NCBI GenBank assembly: GCA_963823245.1
Contig: CAWGKQ010000004.1
Location: 124,001 to 188,000, forward strand
Source: JAWVFM01 sp963823245
GTDB lineage: Bacteria > Actinomycetota > Thermoleophilia > Solirubrobacterales > 70-9
Direction of reading: 5' to 3'
DNA: 64,000 nucleotides
This document shows, piece by piece, positions 9,241-16,786 of this stretch. A program made the translations under genes and the position numbers. Every line of letters begins with the position of its first letter. Position 1 is the stretch's first letter. The notes beneath the pieces were generated by a model, which was not told the origin of the DNA, did no database searches, and saw nothing but the letters and a program-made list of their open reading frames with translations.

Positions 9241-9519
9241 TCAGTCGTCCTCGATGTGGACGCCGCCACCACCGCCGCTCGTCCGAGTGACGATCGGCTG
9301 CGCCGGTGCGTGCCTCACGGTCTTCGCCGCGACCGGTTGTGCCGTGGCCGTCGCGCCGCTCGTGCGGGTGACGATCGGAGCATGACCGTGCGCGGTTGCC
9401 ACCTGGGCGGCCGGTGCCGGTGTGGTCATCCCTGGATTCGAGTTCAGCGCGACCCCACCGAGGCCTGCCAGCGCCACCGTGGTCGCGACAGCGAGTGCTT
9501 TGTTCTTGCTCATCAACAT
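9241..9519 (-). CDS. small exported protein with repeated VTRTSG motif
   Basis: 92 residues. A basic start (MLMSKNK) and a hydrophobic ALAVATTVALAGLGGVAL segment form a signal peptide or anchor. The mature part is low complexity and carries APIVTRTSGATATA and, near the end, QPIVTRTSGGGGG, then HIEDD. The first copy contains SGAT, the core of the motif that ApbE enzymes flavinylate, although no FMN_bind fold surrounds it. The last gene of the 9.2-13.7 kb cluster has a related tail (KIVTRTSPHIP). AAAGGA sits seven bases before ATG 9519; ATG 9525 and 9513 are alternatives. It follows the ferric-reductase-like gene but has its own 100-base upstream region with 11-base repeats. Confidence 0.7.
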   Translation of the reverse strand: MLMSKNKALAVATTVALAGLGGVALNSNPGMTTPAPAAQVATAHGHAPIVTRTSGATATAQPVAAKTVRHAPAQPIVTRTSGGGGGVHIEDD

Positions 9520-9570
9520 GGTCATTTCCTTTCGTCCCCAATCTAGGCGCCGGCCCGGAACGCCTCTCCA

Positions 9571-9598
9571 AGGCGAAGGCAAGGTGAAGGCAAGGCGC
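9571..9598 (-). promoter_or_regulatory. 11-base direct repeats upstream of the small exported protein gene
   Basis: AGGCGAAGGCA (9571-9581) and AGGTGAAGGCA (9582-9592) are followed by a partial third copy from 9593. An exact 11-base period is typical of OmpR-family response regulator sites. They lie about 50-80 bases upstream of the ATG at 9519 on the transcribed strand. The regulator is unknown; an OmpR-type gene is encoded at 39020-39694. Confidence 0.5.
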
Positions 9599-9623
9599 GC
9601 CGAGGGCGCCGGCGCGCCCGTGC

Positions 9624-10211
9624 TCAGCTCGGCGCGGGCTCCGTGGCGGAAACGGCCGAAGCCGGCCGCGGGCGCTTGCGGGGCCGGTAGCGGAGAACGA
9701 GGAGCACCGCGATCGGCACAGCGCTGCCGAGCACGAGCACGCGCATCCAGAGTGCGGTGCCGTCCGTGCCGGAGCCGAGCGCGTGGACGACGACGAGGCC
9801 GTACGCGATGACCGTGGCGCGGTGAAACGACCGCCAGCGCCTGGCGCCGATTCGCCGGCGCGCGTAGTACGTGAAGCCGAGGAGTGCGGCCAGGTAGCCC
9901 CCGACGATCCCGCAGGCCACGAAGACGGGCCGGTAGCTGATCCAGAGCGGAACCGCGATTCCCGCGATGCCGGGCCGCAGCCAGCCGTCGCCGAGGAGGA
10001 GCACGCCGTGGGTCCCGATCGCGATCAGGCCCGCGAGCGCGATGTGCTCGTGGACGGTCATGAGCGTGCGCTTCATCCCCGGCTTGCGGAGCACGTTCGA
10101 GGCCATGAGCAGCCCCAGCGTCGCCGCCGACGCCAGCATGATGAAGGCGACGATTCCCGCGGATCGCGCGGCGAGCCACCAGAAATAGTGGCCGGGATCC
10201 GGTTCAGTCAC
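9624..10211 (-). CDS. ferric-reductase-like transmembrane protein
   Basis: 195 residues with about six helices. Histidines sit at regular helical positions (VHEHIALAGLIAIGTHG, then RSFHRATVIAYGLVVVHALG), the di-haem pattern of the ferric reductase-like membrane domain (FRD/MsrQ/YedZ-like). It would carry electrons across the membrane. No FAD/NAD domain is fused, so it needs partners; a ferredoxin reductase and ApbE lie in the same cluster. GTG 10211 overlaps the upstream gene by eight bases. The C-terminal tail is short and basic. Confidence 0.8.
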   Translation of the reverse strand: MTEPDPGHYFWWLAARSAGIVAFIMLASAATLGLLMASNVLRKPGMKRTLMTVHEHIALAGLIAIGTHGVLLLGDGWLRPGIAGIAVPLWISYRPVFVACGIVGGYLAALLGFTYYARRRIGARRWRSFHRATVIAYGLVVVHALGSGTDGTALWMRVLVLGSAVPIAVLLVLRYRPRKRPRPASAVSATEPAPS

Positions 10212-10434
10212 CGTGCTCCCCTCCGCCCTCGGGCTCCTCGCCCGCGGGCGCGGTGGGTGCGGTCTGCGTCTGGGCTCCGCTCGGAAGCGCGCCGCGGGGG
10301 ATCGGCGTGGGCCCGCTGAACAATGCGTAGCCGGCGAGGACGGCCAGCGCTGCCAGCACGGCGATCGCAGCGATGATCGTCACCGTCGGCGGCCGTGCCG
10401 TCGGCCGCTTGGCCCTTGCGACGGCCGCGCTCAT
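10204..10434 (-). CDS. small single-pass membrane protein
   Basis: 76 residues: cytoplasmic basic N-terminus (AVARAKRPTARPP), one helix (VTIIAAIAVLAALAVLAGYAL), then an outward proline/glycine/glutamate-rich tail. I know no family for it. ATG 10434 overlaps the upstream stop by four bases (ATGA) and its own end overlaps the ferric-reductase-like gene, so it is translationally coupled within the cluster. A structural or assembly role is possible but not shown. Confidence 0.65.
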   Translation of the reverse strand: MSAAVARAKRPTARPPTVTIIAAIAVLAALAVLAGYALFSGPTPIPRGALPSGAQTQTAPTAPAGEEPEGGGEHGD

Positions 10435-10691
10435 GGGATGTGGGGGGAGGTCCGGGTCACGATCTTCGCGCCCGTGGGGGCGGCCTTCCCTCCGGCCGTC
10501 GTCGCGGGCTGCGCGGCGGGAGCGACCACGGGCCCGGGGCCGAGGGCCGGGTCGCGTCCGTTGCGAACCTGGATCGCCAGCAGCGTCAGGGCGATGAGGA
10601 AGATGCCGAGCGCCACGGTGACGACGGCGAGCGGGCTCGGCTTCGGAGGCGGCGGCGCCGGGCGCCGAGGCACGGGCGTCGGCTCAGCCAC
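10431..10691 (-). CDS. small single-pass membrane protein ending in IVTRTS
   Basis: 87 residues: proline-rich N-terminus (RRPAPPPPKPSP), one helix (LAVVTVALGIFLIALTLLAI) and an external Pro/Ala tail ending KIVTRTSPHIP. The VTRTS string is shared with the exported protein at 9241-9519. GTG 10691 overlaps the lipoprotein gene by eight bases; an ATG at 10718 would overlap by 35. No known family. Confidence 0.6.
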   Translation of the reverse strand: MAEPTPVPRRPAPPPPKPSPLAVVTVALGIFLIALTLLAIQVRNGRDPALGPGPVVAPAAQPATTAGGKAAPTGAKIVTRTSPHIP

Positions 10692-11256
10692 CGCCGCACA
10701 CCCTGTATCCGTAGCCATTGGCGAAGCCCTCGAGCGAGCGCGTCAGCGCGTCGAGCTTGGTCTGAAGGGGCCGGAGCTGCGCGACGTCACCGTGGGCGAG
10801 CGCCGGCGCGATCTGACGACGGATCGCGAGCTGGGTCTTGAGCGGGGTGAAGACGTTGGCCCGCAGCAGCGCTCTGTCACCCGGGGGCGGCGGGATCGCC
10901 TCCAGGGCGCGGAGCTGCTGCTCGCCGAGCTTGATCCCCTCGTCGTAGGAGGTCACGGCCTCGGCGGCGTCGGCCGCCTCGCCCGCGTGCTTTCGCGCTT
11001 CGTTTCGCTTCGGGTCGAAATGGGCGCAGAGGCGATCGGCGCGCGCGATGTAGGCGCGGCGGGCCGGATCGGTGACCTTCGCGCTCACCGCCGGGCCATG
11101 GGGAAGCTTGATCTGCGGGCTGACGGGCGCCGCGGCCCCCGCCGTCGTGGACAGGTCGTCCCCGCGCCGGGTGTCGCCGCCGCAGCCCGAGAGCGCGATC
11201 AGGCCGGTCATCACAGCGGCCGTCGCCCAGATCGTTCGGGTTCGCGACGCCCTCAT
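10684..11256 (-). CDS. predicted lipoprotein, helical
   Basis: 190 residues. The signal peptide ends in the lipobox LSGC (Cys near residue 25), so the protein should be anchored outside the cytoplasmic membrane. After a Gly/Thr/Pro linker the rest is helical, with regularly spaced charged residues (KVTDPARRAYIARADRLCAHF, LGEQQLRALEAIPPPPGD). The second Cys near the start of this domain and a C-terminal RVCGGG could form a disulfide. It looks like small extracytoplasmic helical-bundle lipoproteins of actinobacteria. Function unknown. Upstream neighbour is the ferredoxin gene, six bases away. Confidence 0.7.
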   Translation of the reverse strand: MRASRTRTIWATAAVMTGLIALSGCGGDTRRGDDLSTTAGAAAPVSPQIKLPHGPAVSAKVTDPARRAYIARADRLCAHFDPKRNEARKHAGEAADAAEAVTSYDEGIKLGEQQLRALEAIPPPPGDRALLRANVFTPLKTQLAIRRQIAPALAHGDVAQLRPLQTKLDALTRSLEGFANGYGYRVCGGG

Positions 11257-11262
11257 CCGGCC

Positions 11263-11469
11263 CTACGGGTAGACCTGCTCGCCCGTGTCGGCGTCGATGA
11301 CGCTGATAGCGACCGACGGGCAGGTCTCCGCCGCGGCCATGATCAGGTCGGGCGGTCCCTCACCGATCACGTGCGCCGTGTCGTTCAGGGCGAACACCTG
11401 CGGCGCCAGCTCGACGCAGTCGCCGTGGGCGGCGCATGCGTTCTCGTCAACCTGCGGCACGTACCTCAT
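11263..11469 (-). CDS. [3Fe-4S]-type ferredoxin
   Basis: 68 residues. CAAHGDC (Cys12 and Cys18) and a later CPS motif give the three ligands of a single [3Fe-4S] cluster, as in ferredoxins that serve cytochrome P450s and other oxidoreductases. The start overlaps the 3' end of the ferredoxin reductase gene by 23 bases, so the two products are a likely redox pair. A second ferredoxin of this type lies at 49082-49300 in the other ApbE locus. Confidence 0.9.
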   Translation of the reverse strand: MRYVPQVDENACAAHGDCVELAPQVFALNDTAHVIGEGPPDLIMAAAETCPSVAISVIDADTGEQVYP

Positions 11470-12646
11470 CGCGGTTCACCTCCGTCGTCGTGATTGCCTC
11501 CTCGATCAGGCGGCGCAGCCTCGGGAGGTCGCGCGGCCTGCCGACCGTCATCGCGGCGACCGGGACGCCGGCTCGCCGCATGAGGACGCTGAAGTCGCGC
11601 TCGGCCTTCTCGCCGTCGATCTCGACCTCGTCCGCGCGGGTCGCGTCGCCCACCGTCTGGATGCGGAGTCCGTGCTGGTCCGTCCAGAACGACGGCAGCG
11701 CGAACTTCATCGGCTCGTCACCGATGATCGTCCTGGCGACCTGGGCGCCCTGGCGGGCGGCGGCCTCCCAGTGCTCGGTGCGGTGGTACTCGCCCGTCGC
11801 GGGGTCCAGTGGCCGCGCCGCGTCGCCGGCGGCGTAGACGTTGCTCGCGGTGGTGCGGCCGAGCTCGTCGACCCGGACGCCGTCCGGGTCGAGCCCGCTC
11901 CCGTCGAGCCAGAGCGTGTCCGGCTCGATTCCGATGCCGACGAGCATGGCGGCGCAATCGATACGGCGCCCGTCCGCGACCTCCACGTACTCGAGACGGC
12001 CCGCCTCCGTCCCGAAGTGCGAGATGTGCGTCTCGGTGAGGACCTCGACGCCCTCGGCTCGATGAAGCTCCGCGAACCATGCTCCGAGCTCGGGACCGAG
12101 AACCCTCATCAGGGGCTGCGGGGCCGCCTCGACGACCGTCACGTCCACCCCGAGCTTGCGCGCCGTGGCTGCCGCCTCGAGTCCGATGAACCCACCGCCC
12201 ACGACGACGAGCCTGCTTCCGGCATCGAGATCGGCGCGCAGCGCGAGCGAGTCAGCGACGGTCCGCAGCGTGTGGGCGTTCTCGATCATGTCGAGGCCGG
12301 GCAGCGTCCTGGGCCGGCTGCCCGTGGCGATCACGAGGCTCTCGTAGGGAAGCCGGTACCCGGACTCGAGCGCCACCTCCGCAGCCGGCAGGTCGACCGC
12401 GCCCGCGCGCTCGCCGAGAAGGAGGTCGATCTCGTTGGCGGCGTACCAATCCGCGTCCCGGAAGCCGAGCGTCACCGCGTCGCGCTCGCCCGCGAGCACG
12501 GCCTTCGAGAGAGGGGGGCGGTCATACGGCGCCAGCGGCTCCTCGCAGATGACGCGAATCGTGCTGTCGTAGCCGCGAGAGCGAAGCGTCTCGCAGCAAC
12601 GCTGGGCGGCGAGGCCTCCACCGGCGATGAGGACGCCGTCGGTCAC
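11447..12646 (-). CDS. FAD-dependent NAD(P)H:ferredoxin reductase
   Basis: 399 residues. FAD-binding GVLIAGGGLAAQRCC at the N-terminus, NAD(P)-binding VVVGGGFIGLEAAATARKLG in the middle, and the second FAD motif VYAAGDAARP, followed by the reductase C-terminal domain (RTEHWEAAARQGAQVAR). This is the class of rubredoxin/putidaredoxin-type reductases, partner of the adjacent ferredoxin. GTG 12646 begins one residue before TDGVLIAGGG and overlaps the stop of a tiny upstream ORF (GTGA). Confidence 0.9.
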   Translation of the reverse strand: MTDGVLIAGGGLAAQRCCETLRSRGYDSTIRVICEEPLAPYDRPPLSKAVLAGERDAVTLGFRDADWYAANEIDLLLGERAGAVDLPAAEVALESGYRLPYESLVIATGSRPRTLPGLDMIENAHTLRTVADSLALRADLDAGSRLVVVGGGFIGLEAAATARKLGVDVTVVEAAPQPLMRVLGPELGAWFAELHRAEGVEVLTETHISHFGTEAGRLEYVEVADGRRIDCAAMLVGIGIEPDTLWLDGSGLDPDGVRVDELGRTTASNVYAAGDAARPLDPATGEYHRTEHWEAAARQGAQVARTIIGDEPMKFALPSFWTDQHGLRIQTVGDATRADEVEIDGEKAERDFSVLMRRAGVPVAAMTVGRPRDLPRLRRLIEEAITTTEVNRDEVRAAG

Positions 12647-12675
12647 TGCGTGATTGCGGGCTCTGCGGGCGTCAT
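12643..12675 (-). CDS. possible 10-residue leader ORF (MTPAEPAITQ)
   Basis: ATG 12675 has GGGGGAG eight bases upstream and reads ten codons to a TGA that overlaps the GTG of the ferredoxin reductase (GTGA). This could couple translation or act as an attenuating leader. The candidate dyad operator at 12736-12755 ends 61 bases before this ATG, the same spacing as at the other sites. Small enough to be fortuitous. Confidence 0.4.
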   Translation of the reverse strand: MTPAEPAITQ

Positions 12676-12735
12676 GGAACTCCCCCAAGACTCCGCCGAG
12701 GGCAGCGCCGGCGCATCGGGGCGCGACCACCGCCC

Positions 12736-12755
12736 GGCTAGGTACTTGCCCGCAG
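12736..12755 (-). promoter_or_regulatory. candidate operator, CTGCGGG-TAC form
   Basis: On the minus strand: CTGCGGGCAAGTACCTAGCC. It agrees at 15 of 20 positions with CTGCGGGAAGATACGTAGCG at 55311-55330. It lies 61 bases upstream of the leader ORF ATG of the ferredoxin-reductase operon and immediately after the ApbE stop. Confidence 0.5.
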
Positions 12756-13703
12756 TTAGAGCGCGGCGCGGAGCGTGCCGAAGCGCAGGGCCTCGCCGCC
12801 CTCGCCGAACGCGATGCCGCCGTGCTCGGAGAGGAAGCCAGCGGCGCCCTCCGGGCCGCTCAGTAGCGCCGCCTTGGCAAGCGCCTCCGCGGCGACCGCG
12901 GTCGGCGCAAGGGCGGTCACGCCGACGAGGCCGGTCCAGGCCGGCTGCCCCGTCGCGGGGTCGAGGAGGTGGTGGGCGTACCCGCCAGCGGGCCGGCTCC
13001 AGACGTTGACGTCGAGTCCCGACGTCGCAACGCCCCCCTCCCGGACCACGAGTGTCTCCGCGACGGCGCCGCCGAGCGGGTGGTGGACCTCGATCTCGAA
13101 CCGAGACCCCGACCCGCCGAAGCGGACGTCGCCGCCGCAGTCGACGACGAACCGCTCGCACTCGGACAATCGCGAAGCGGCCAGGTCGGCCGCGAGGCCC
13201 TTGCCGGTACCTCCCGTGTCGAAGAGGAACCCCGGCGGGCGACGAACCTCGCCCGCGTCGTCGTCGACCTCGAACGCTCGCCATGAGGCGGGCTCGCGGG
13301 CCCCAGCCGGTTGGCGCGGGGGCGCGTCCGCGAGAGCCTCCGCGAGCGGAACGCGCTCGAGCTCGTCGCGCGTGGAGGTGTATCCGGCGTCCTCGATTTC
13401 CTCGAGAAGGGTCGGGTCGACGAGGCCTCCCGAGCGCTCGGCCGCCCAGAGGCCGGCCCGGATCGCGGTCCGCAGCAGGCCCGACGCGGGGACCGCGCTC
13501 CCGGGATCGCGGTTCAGCCGGCACAGCTCGCTGTCGAGGCGAAAACGCGACAGCCTGCGGTCGAAGTCGTGGATCAGGGCCTCCACCTCCACCGCCGCGA
13601 TGCCGGGGGCCCCGGCGCCGGAGCCTTCGACGACCACCCGGATCTCGGTGCCCATCGCCCGGAACGCTCGCTCAGCGCGCTCCACGCGGTGATGCTCGCA
13701 CAC
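12756..13703 (-). CDS. apbE: FAD:protein FMN transferase (ApbE family)
   Basis: 315 residues. Family motifs: FRAMGTEIRV near the start, DTGGTGKGLAADL around 165-178, ERFVVDCGGDVRF, and the C-terminal HHLLDPATGQPA with the Mg/FAD-binding region AEALAKAALL. ApbE enzymes attach FMN covalently to Thr/Ser of exported redox proteins. No lipobox is evident, so it may act before export or be released. It heads the minus-strand cluster with the ferric-reductase-like protein; no classical FMN_bind target is encoded here. A second, diverged copy lies at 45791-46708. Confidence 0.9.
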   Translation of the reverse strand: MCEHHRVERAERAFRAMGTEIRVVVEGSGAGAPGIAAVEVEALIHDFDRRLSRFRLDSELCRLNRDPGSAVPASGLLRTAIRAGLWAAERSGGLVDPTLLEEIEDAGYTSTRDELERVPLAEALADAPPRQPAGAREPASWRAFEVDDDAGEVRRPPGFLFDTGGTGKGLAADLAASRLSECERFVVDCGGDVRFGGSGSRFEIEVHHPLGGAVAETLVVREGGVATSGLDVNVWSRPAGGYAHHLLDPATGQPAWTGLVGVTALAPTAVAAEALAKAALLSGPEGAAGFLSEHGGIAFGEGGEALRFGTLRAAL

Positions 13704-13752
13704 ACCCGCGCCCGGCGATCCGGCGCGCGACGCGTTATAGGCTGGGCCCGAG

Positions 13753-14202
13753 ATGGAGGCAGGTGCGCCGGCACCGATACTGATCGCCTACGACGGCTCC
13801 GAGCTCGCGCGCGCGGCGGTCGCGAGGGCGGCCGAGCTTCTCGCCTCGCCGCGGGTCATCGTGCTCACCGTCTGGCAGGTCCTCGACGTGAACGCGTTCT
13901 TCTCCGCCGGAAGGATCCCGCTCAACGAGGAGGTGGTCGAGGCCGTCGAACGGGACGCGGTCGCCACGGCCGAGGAGGGTGCCGGGCTCGCGCGGGAGGC
14001 CGGCCTCGAGGCGGAGGCCGTTGCGATCCGAGGGGTGCCGGTCTGGCGGGCGATCGTCGACTTCGCCGACGAGCGCGAGGCCGACGTGACCGTCCTCGGC
14101 TCGCATGGGCGCAGCGGCCTATCGCAGGCGATGCTCGGGAGCGTCGCAGCCGCCGTGGCGCAGCACTCGGCGCGGGCCGTACTGATCGTTCACGGGACCT
14201 GA
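13753..14202 (+). CDS. universal stress protein, single domain
   Basis: 149 residues with one USP fold. PILIAYDGSELARAAVARAAELL is at the N-terminus. GSHGRSGLSQAMLGSVA at the C-terminus is the G-2X-G-9X-G(S/T) ATP-binding pattern, so it probably binds ATP. ATG 13753 follows a 49-base divergent spacer from ApbE. Its TGA is followed at once by the GTG of an ABC ATPase gene, suggesting one transcript with the exporter. Confidence 0.9.
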   Translation: MEAGAPAPILIAYDGSELARAAVARAAELLASPRVIVLTVWQVLDVNAFFSAGRIPLNEEVVEAVERDAVATAEEGAGLAREAGLEAEAVAIRGVPVWRAIVDFADEREADVTVLGSHGRSGLSQAMLGSVAAAVAQHSARAVLIVHGT

Positions 14203-14925
14203 GTGGCGGGCGCCGCGCCGGCGATCCGGATCGACGGCCTGGGCGTCGTGCGCGGCGGCGCCCCGGTCCTCGAGAACCTCTCCGCGGATCTCCCGCCCGG
14301 CAGGGTGACCGGGCTTCTCGGTCCGAGCGGCTGCGGCAAGACCACCCTGATCCGTTCGATCGTCGGGGTCCAGGTCGTGGAATCCGGAACGGTCGAGGTG
14401 CTCGGCGCGCCTGCGGGCTCGCCGAGCCTGCGGCGCCGAGTCGCGTACATGACACAGTCCCCTTCGGTGTACGGCGACCTCACGGTCGCCGAGAACGTTC
14501 GATACTTCGCGCGGGTGCTCGACGTCGGGCGGGCGAGGGTCGCCGAAACGCTCGAGCTCGTGTCGCTCTCGGAGTTCGCGGGCCGGCAGGTGATCAACCT
14601 CTCGGGCGGTCAGCGCGCGCGTGTGTCGCTCGCCGTCGCGCTCCTGGCCGAGCCCGAGGTCCTGATCCTCGACGAGCCGACGGTTGGTCTCGATCCCGTG
14701 CTCCGCCGCGAGCTCTGGGACACGTTCGCCGGGCTCGCGCGCGGCGGTGCGAGCCTCCTCGTATCGAGCCACGTGATGGACGAGGCCGATCGATGCGACG
14801 AGCTGCTCCTGATCCGCGACGGCGGCATCCTCGCCCAGGACACGCCGGACGCCCTGCGACGGCGGACCGGCCGCGACCGGTTCGAGGACGCCTTCCTGGC
14901 CCTCATCGAGGAGCGCGCCGCCTGA
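14203..14925 (+). CDS. ABC transporter ATP-binding protein (drug-export type)
   Basis: 240 residues. Walker A GPSGCGKTTL, Q-loop region YMTQSPSVYGDLTV, signature LSGGQRARVSL, Walker B LILDEPTVGLDPV, and the switch His in SSHVMDEADRCDELL. These fit the DrrA/CcmA-like ATPases that pair with ABC-2 permeases; the permease is the next gene. GTG 14203 abuts the USP stop. Confidence 0.9.
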   Translation: MAGAAPAIRIDGLGVVRGGAPVLENLSADLPPGRVTGLLGPSGCGKTTLIRSIVGVQVVESGTVEVLGAPAGSPSLRRRVAYMTQSPSVYGDLTVAENVRYFARVLDVGRARVAETLELVSLSEFAGRQVINLSGGQRARVSLAVALLAEPEVLILDEPTVGLDPVLRRELWDTFAGLARGGASLLVSSHVMDEADRCDELLLIRDGGILAQDTPDALRRRTGRDRFEDAFLALIEERAA

Positions 14926-15659
14926 GCCCCCGCGTCACGTTCGCCACGGCGGCGCGGGTCCTGACCCAGCTGCGGCGGGATCCTCGGACCATCGCGCTGC
15001 TGCTGGTGGTGCCGCCCCTGCTCCTATTGATCCTGAAGGGGGCGTTCGAGGGCTCGCCGTCGACGTTCCAGGGGATCGCGCCGCCGCTCATCGGCCTCTT
15101 CCCGCTGATCACGATGTTCCTGGTCACCTCGATCACGATGCTTCGCGAGCGCACCGGCGGCACGCTCGAGAGGCTCATGACGATGCCGCTCGCGAAGCTC
15201 GACCTCCTCCTCGGCTACGGTGTCGCCTTCGCGGCGGTGGCCGCCGTCCAGGCCGGAATCACGTCGATTGTGGCGTTCGGGCCGCTCGGGGTCGACGTGG
15301 CGGGCTCGGTCGCCGGGGTCGTGGCCCTGGCAATCGCCAACGCGGTGCTGGGCATGTCGCTCGGCCTCTTCGTGAGCGCCTTCGCCCGGACCGAGTTCCA
15401 GGCGGTCCAGTTCATGCCGGCGTTCATCTTCCCGCAGCTCCTGCTGTGCGGGCTGTTCGTCGACCGCGACGAGATGGCGGGCGTTCTCCAGGCGATCTCG
15501 GCCGTCATGCCGATGACCTATGCGTTCGACGCCCTCGATCGCGTCGCCGGGGCGGGCTCGTTCGGCTCGAGGGGGTGGGTCGACGTCGCGGTGGTCCTCG
15601 GCGCGACGGTCCTGGCGCTGGTCCTCGGTGCGGCTACGCTCCAGCGGCGGACACCGTGA
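14922..15659 (+). CDS. ABC-2 type transporter permease
   Basis: About 245 residues with six hydrophobic segments: TIALLLVVPPLLLLIL, IGLFPLITMFLVTSIT, LLLGYGVAFAAVAAV, VVALAIANAVLGMSL, FMPAFIFPQLLLCGLF and VVLGATVLALVLGAA. RERTGGTLERLMTMPL is the conserved cytoplasmic motif of ABC-2 exporters. No ATG or GTG lies at the right place. The frame is open from CTG 14922, which overlaps the ATPase stop (CTGA), so I propose this start; the next GTG falls inside helix 1. Substrate unknown. Confidence 0.85.
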   Translation: MSPRVTFATAARVLTQLRRDPRTIALLLVVPPLLLLILKGAFEGSPSTFQGIAPPLIGLFPLITMFLVTSITMLRERTGGTLERLMTMPLAKLDLLLGYGVAFAAVAAVQAGITSIVAFGPLGVDVAGSVAGVVALAIANAVLGMSLGLFVSAFARTEFQAVQFMPAFIFPQLLLCGLFVDRDEMAGVLQAISAVMPMTYAFDALDRVAGAGSFGSRGWVDVAVVLGATVLALVLGAATLQRRTP

Positions 15660-16270
15660 CCCCCCTCGCCGACGACCTGCTCCCCGTCTATGACGTCTCG
15701 GACGAGGTGGCGACGGTCGTCGCGGCGGACCCGCCGGCGGTGTGGGGGGCCCTGCTCGAAGCCGATCTACTCGCCGTCGGCGGTCGCGCGCCGCTGGCCG
15801 CCGTCCTCGGCGCGCTTCGAATGCTGCCCGACATCGTCTCGCACGTCCTCCACGGCGAGCGCCCGCCCGGCGCCCCCGACTCGATGCGGTTGCAGGAGAT
15901 GGCCGAGCTGCCGGTTGCCGAAGGCGGCTGGGTCCTGCTTGCCGAACGGCCCGGGGAGGAGATCGTCCTGGGCCTCGTGGGGAAGTTCTGGCGCCCGGTG
16001 ATCGAGTTCGCCGACGTCGCTCGCGATGACTTCGCCGCCTTCGCCGAGCCCGGCTTCGCGAAGACCATCTACGACCTTCGCGTCCGACCACTGGGCGAAG
16101 GGCGGACGCTCCTCTCAGGGCTGATGCGGACGGCGACCACCGACGAGCGCTCGCGGCGATGGTTCCGGCGCTATTGGACGTTCGGTGTCGGCTCGGGTGC
16201 GCACGTGCTCGTCTCCGGGCTCCTGCAGGTGGTGCGAGAGGACGCGGAGAACGCCGCTCGGGCGTCCTAG
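15656..16270 (+). CDS. conserved hypothetical protein, SRPBCC-like
   Basis: 204 residues. The pattern of a START/SRPBCC (Bet v 1-like) fold is visible: N-terminal DEVATVVAADPPAVWGALLEAD, then strands including VLGLVGKFWRPVIEFADV and a long C-terminal helix. It is similar in style to proteins annotated as DUF2867-like or SRPBCC. A hydrophobic ligand is possible; function unknown. GTG 15656 overlaps the permease stop (GTGA). Its end overlaps the convergent gene by four bases. Confidence 0.65.
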   Translation: MTPLADDLLPVYDVSDEVATVVAADPPAVWGALLEADLLAVGGRAPLAAVLGALRMLPDIVSHVLHGERPPGAPDSMRLQEMAELPVAEGGWVLLAERPGEEIVLGLVGKFWRPVIEFADVARDDFAAFAEPGFAKTIYDLRVRPLGEGRTLLSGLMRTATTDERSRRWFRRYWTFGVGSGAHVLVSGLLQVVREDAENAARAS

Positions 16271-16689
16271 TCGACTCGATCTTCGCGACGGCTGAGGCCG
16301 GCCGCGCTGCGCGCGAACTCCGCCGGCTGGCGAAGCGCTCCGATCGTCGCCTCGAACAGCTCGGCCTGCCGCTCGATGAGTGCGGCGGTCTCGTCGAGCG
16401 CGCGCCCCGCAGCCTGGAGGGCCTCCGCCTGGCCGCGCATCGCCGCCCCGCTCTGCTCGAGGAGGTCGAACATGGCGTCGAACGGGGCTGCCAACTGACC
16501 GGCGAGCTCGCGCCGCAGCTCGCCCTCGCCCTCGACTATGCCCCGCAGCAGCTCGAGCTGTTGCTTCATCGACTCCACGATCTGCTTCGGCACGTCCGAT
16601 CGGCCGGCGAGCGACGCGGCGCTCGACACGACCGACTCCATGAGGCGCTGCCACTCGTCGAGCAGCTCGCGCGGGCCGAGGTCAGCCAT
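16267..16689 (-). CDS. helical coiled-coil protein, phasin-like
   Basis: 140 residues, nearly all amphipathic helix (LLDEWQRLMESVVSSAASLAG, then PKQIVESMKQQLELLRGIVE), rich in Gln, Glu, Leu and Ala. Length and composition resemble phasins or PhaM/PHA-granule-associated proteins, but I cannot name a family. ATG 16689 was chosen; the antisense frame continuing upstream into the PEP synthase gene is not coding. CTACGGAC on this strand (16711-16718) lies 22 bases upstream. Confidence 0.6.
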   Translation of the reverse strand: MADLGPRELLDEWQRLMESVVSSAASLAGRSDVPKQIVESMKQQLELLRGIVEGEGELRRELAGQLAAPFDAMFDLLEQSGAAMRGQAEALQAAGRALDETAALIERQAELFEATIGALRQPAEFARSAAGLSRREDRVD

Positions 16690-16786
16690 CGCGAGGGAGC
16701 GTACAGCGCGGTCCGTAGCCTCCCCGGATCGCGTGCCGTAGGCCGCCCGGATGACCGCGGGGCCGCCCGGTGGCAGGCTGGCGGTC

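Noticed and set aside
9241..9519. FMN_bind-domain target protein of ApbE
   Set aside because: The SGAT string is present but the protein is far too short and lacks the FMN_bind fold, so it is described only as a motif-bearing peptide.
11447..12646. Rubredoxin partner for the reductase
   Set aside because: No CxxCG pair typical of rubredoxin is nearby; the adjacent small gene is a [3Fe-4S] ferredoxin.
13311..14920. Long plus-strand frame running through ApbE, USP and ABC ATPase into the permease
   Set aside because: The first 530 codons are Arg/Gly-rich and antisense or out of frame to conserved genes. Only the permease part from 14922 is coding.
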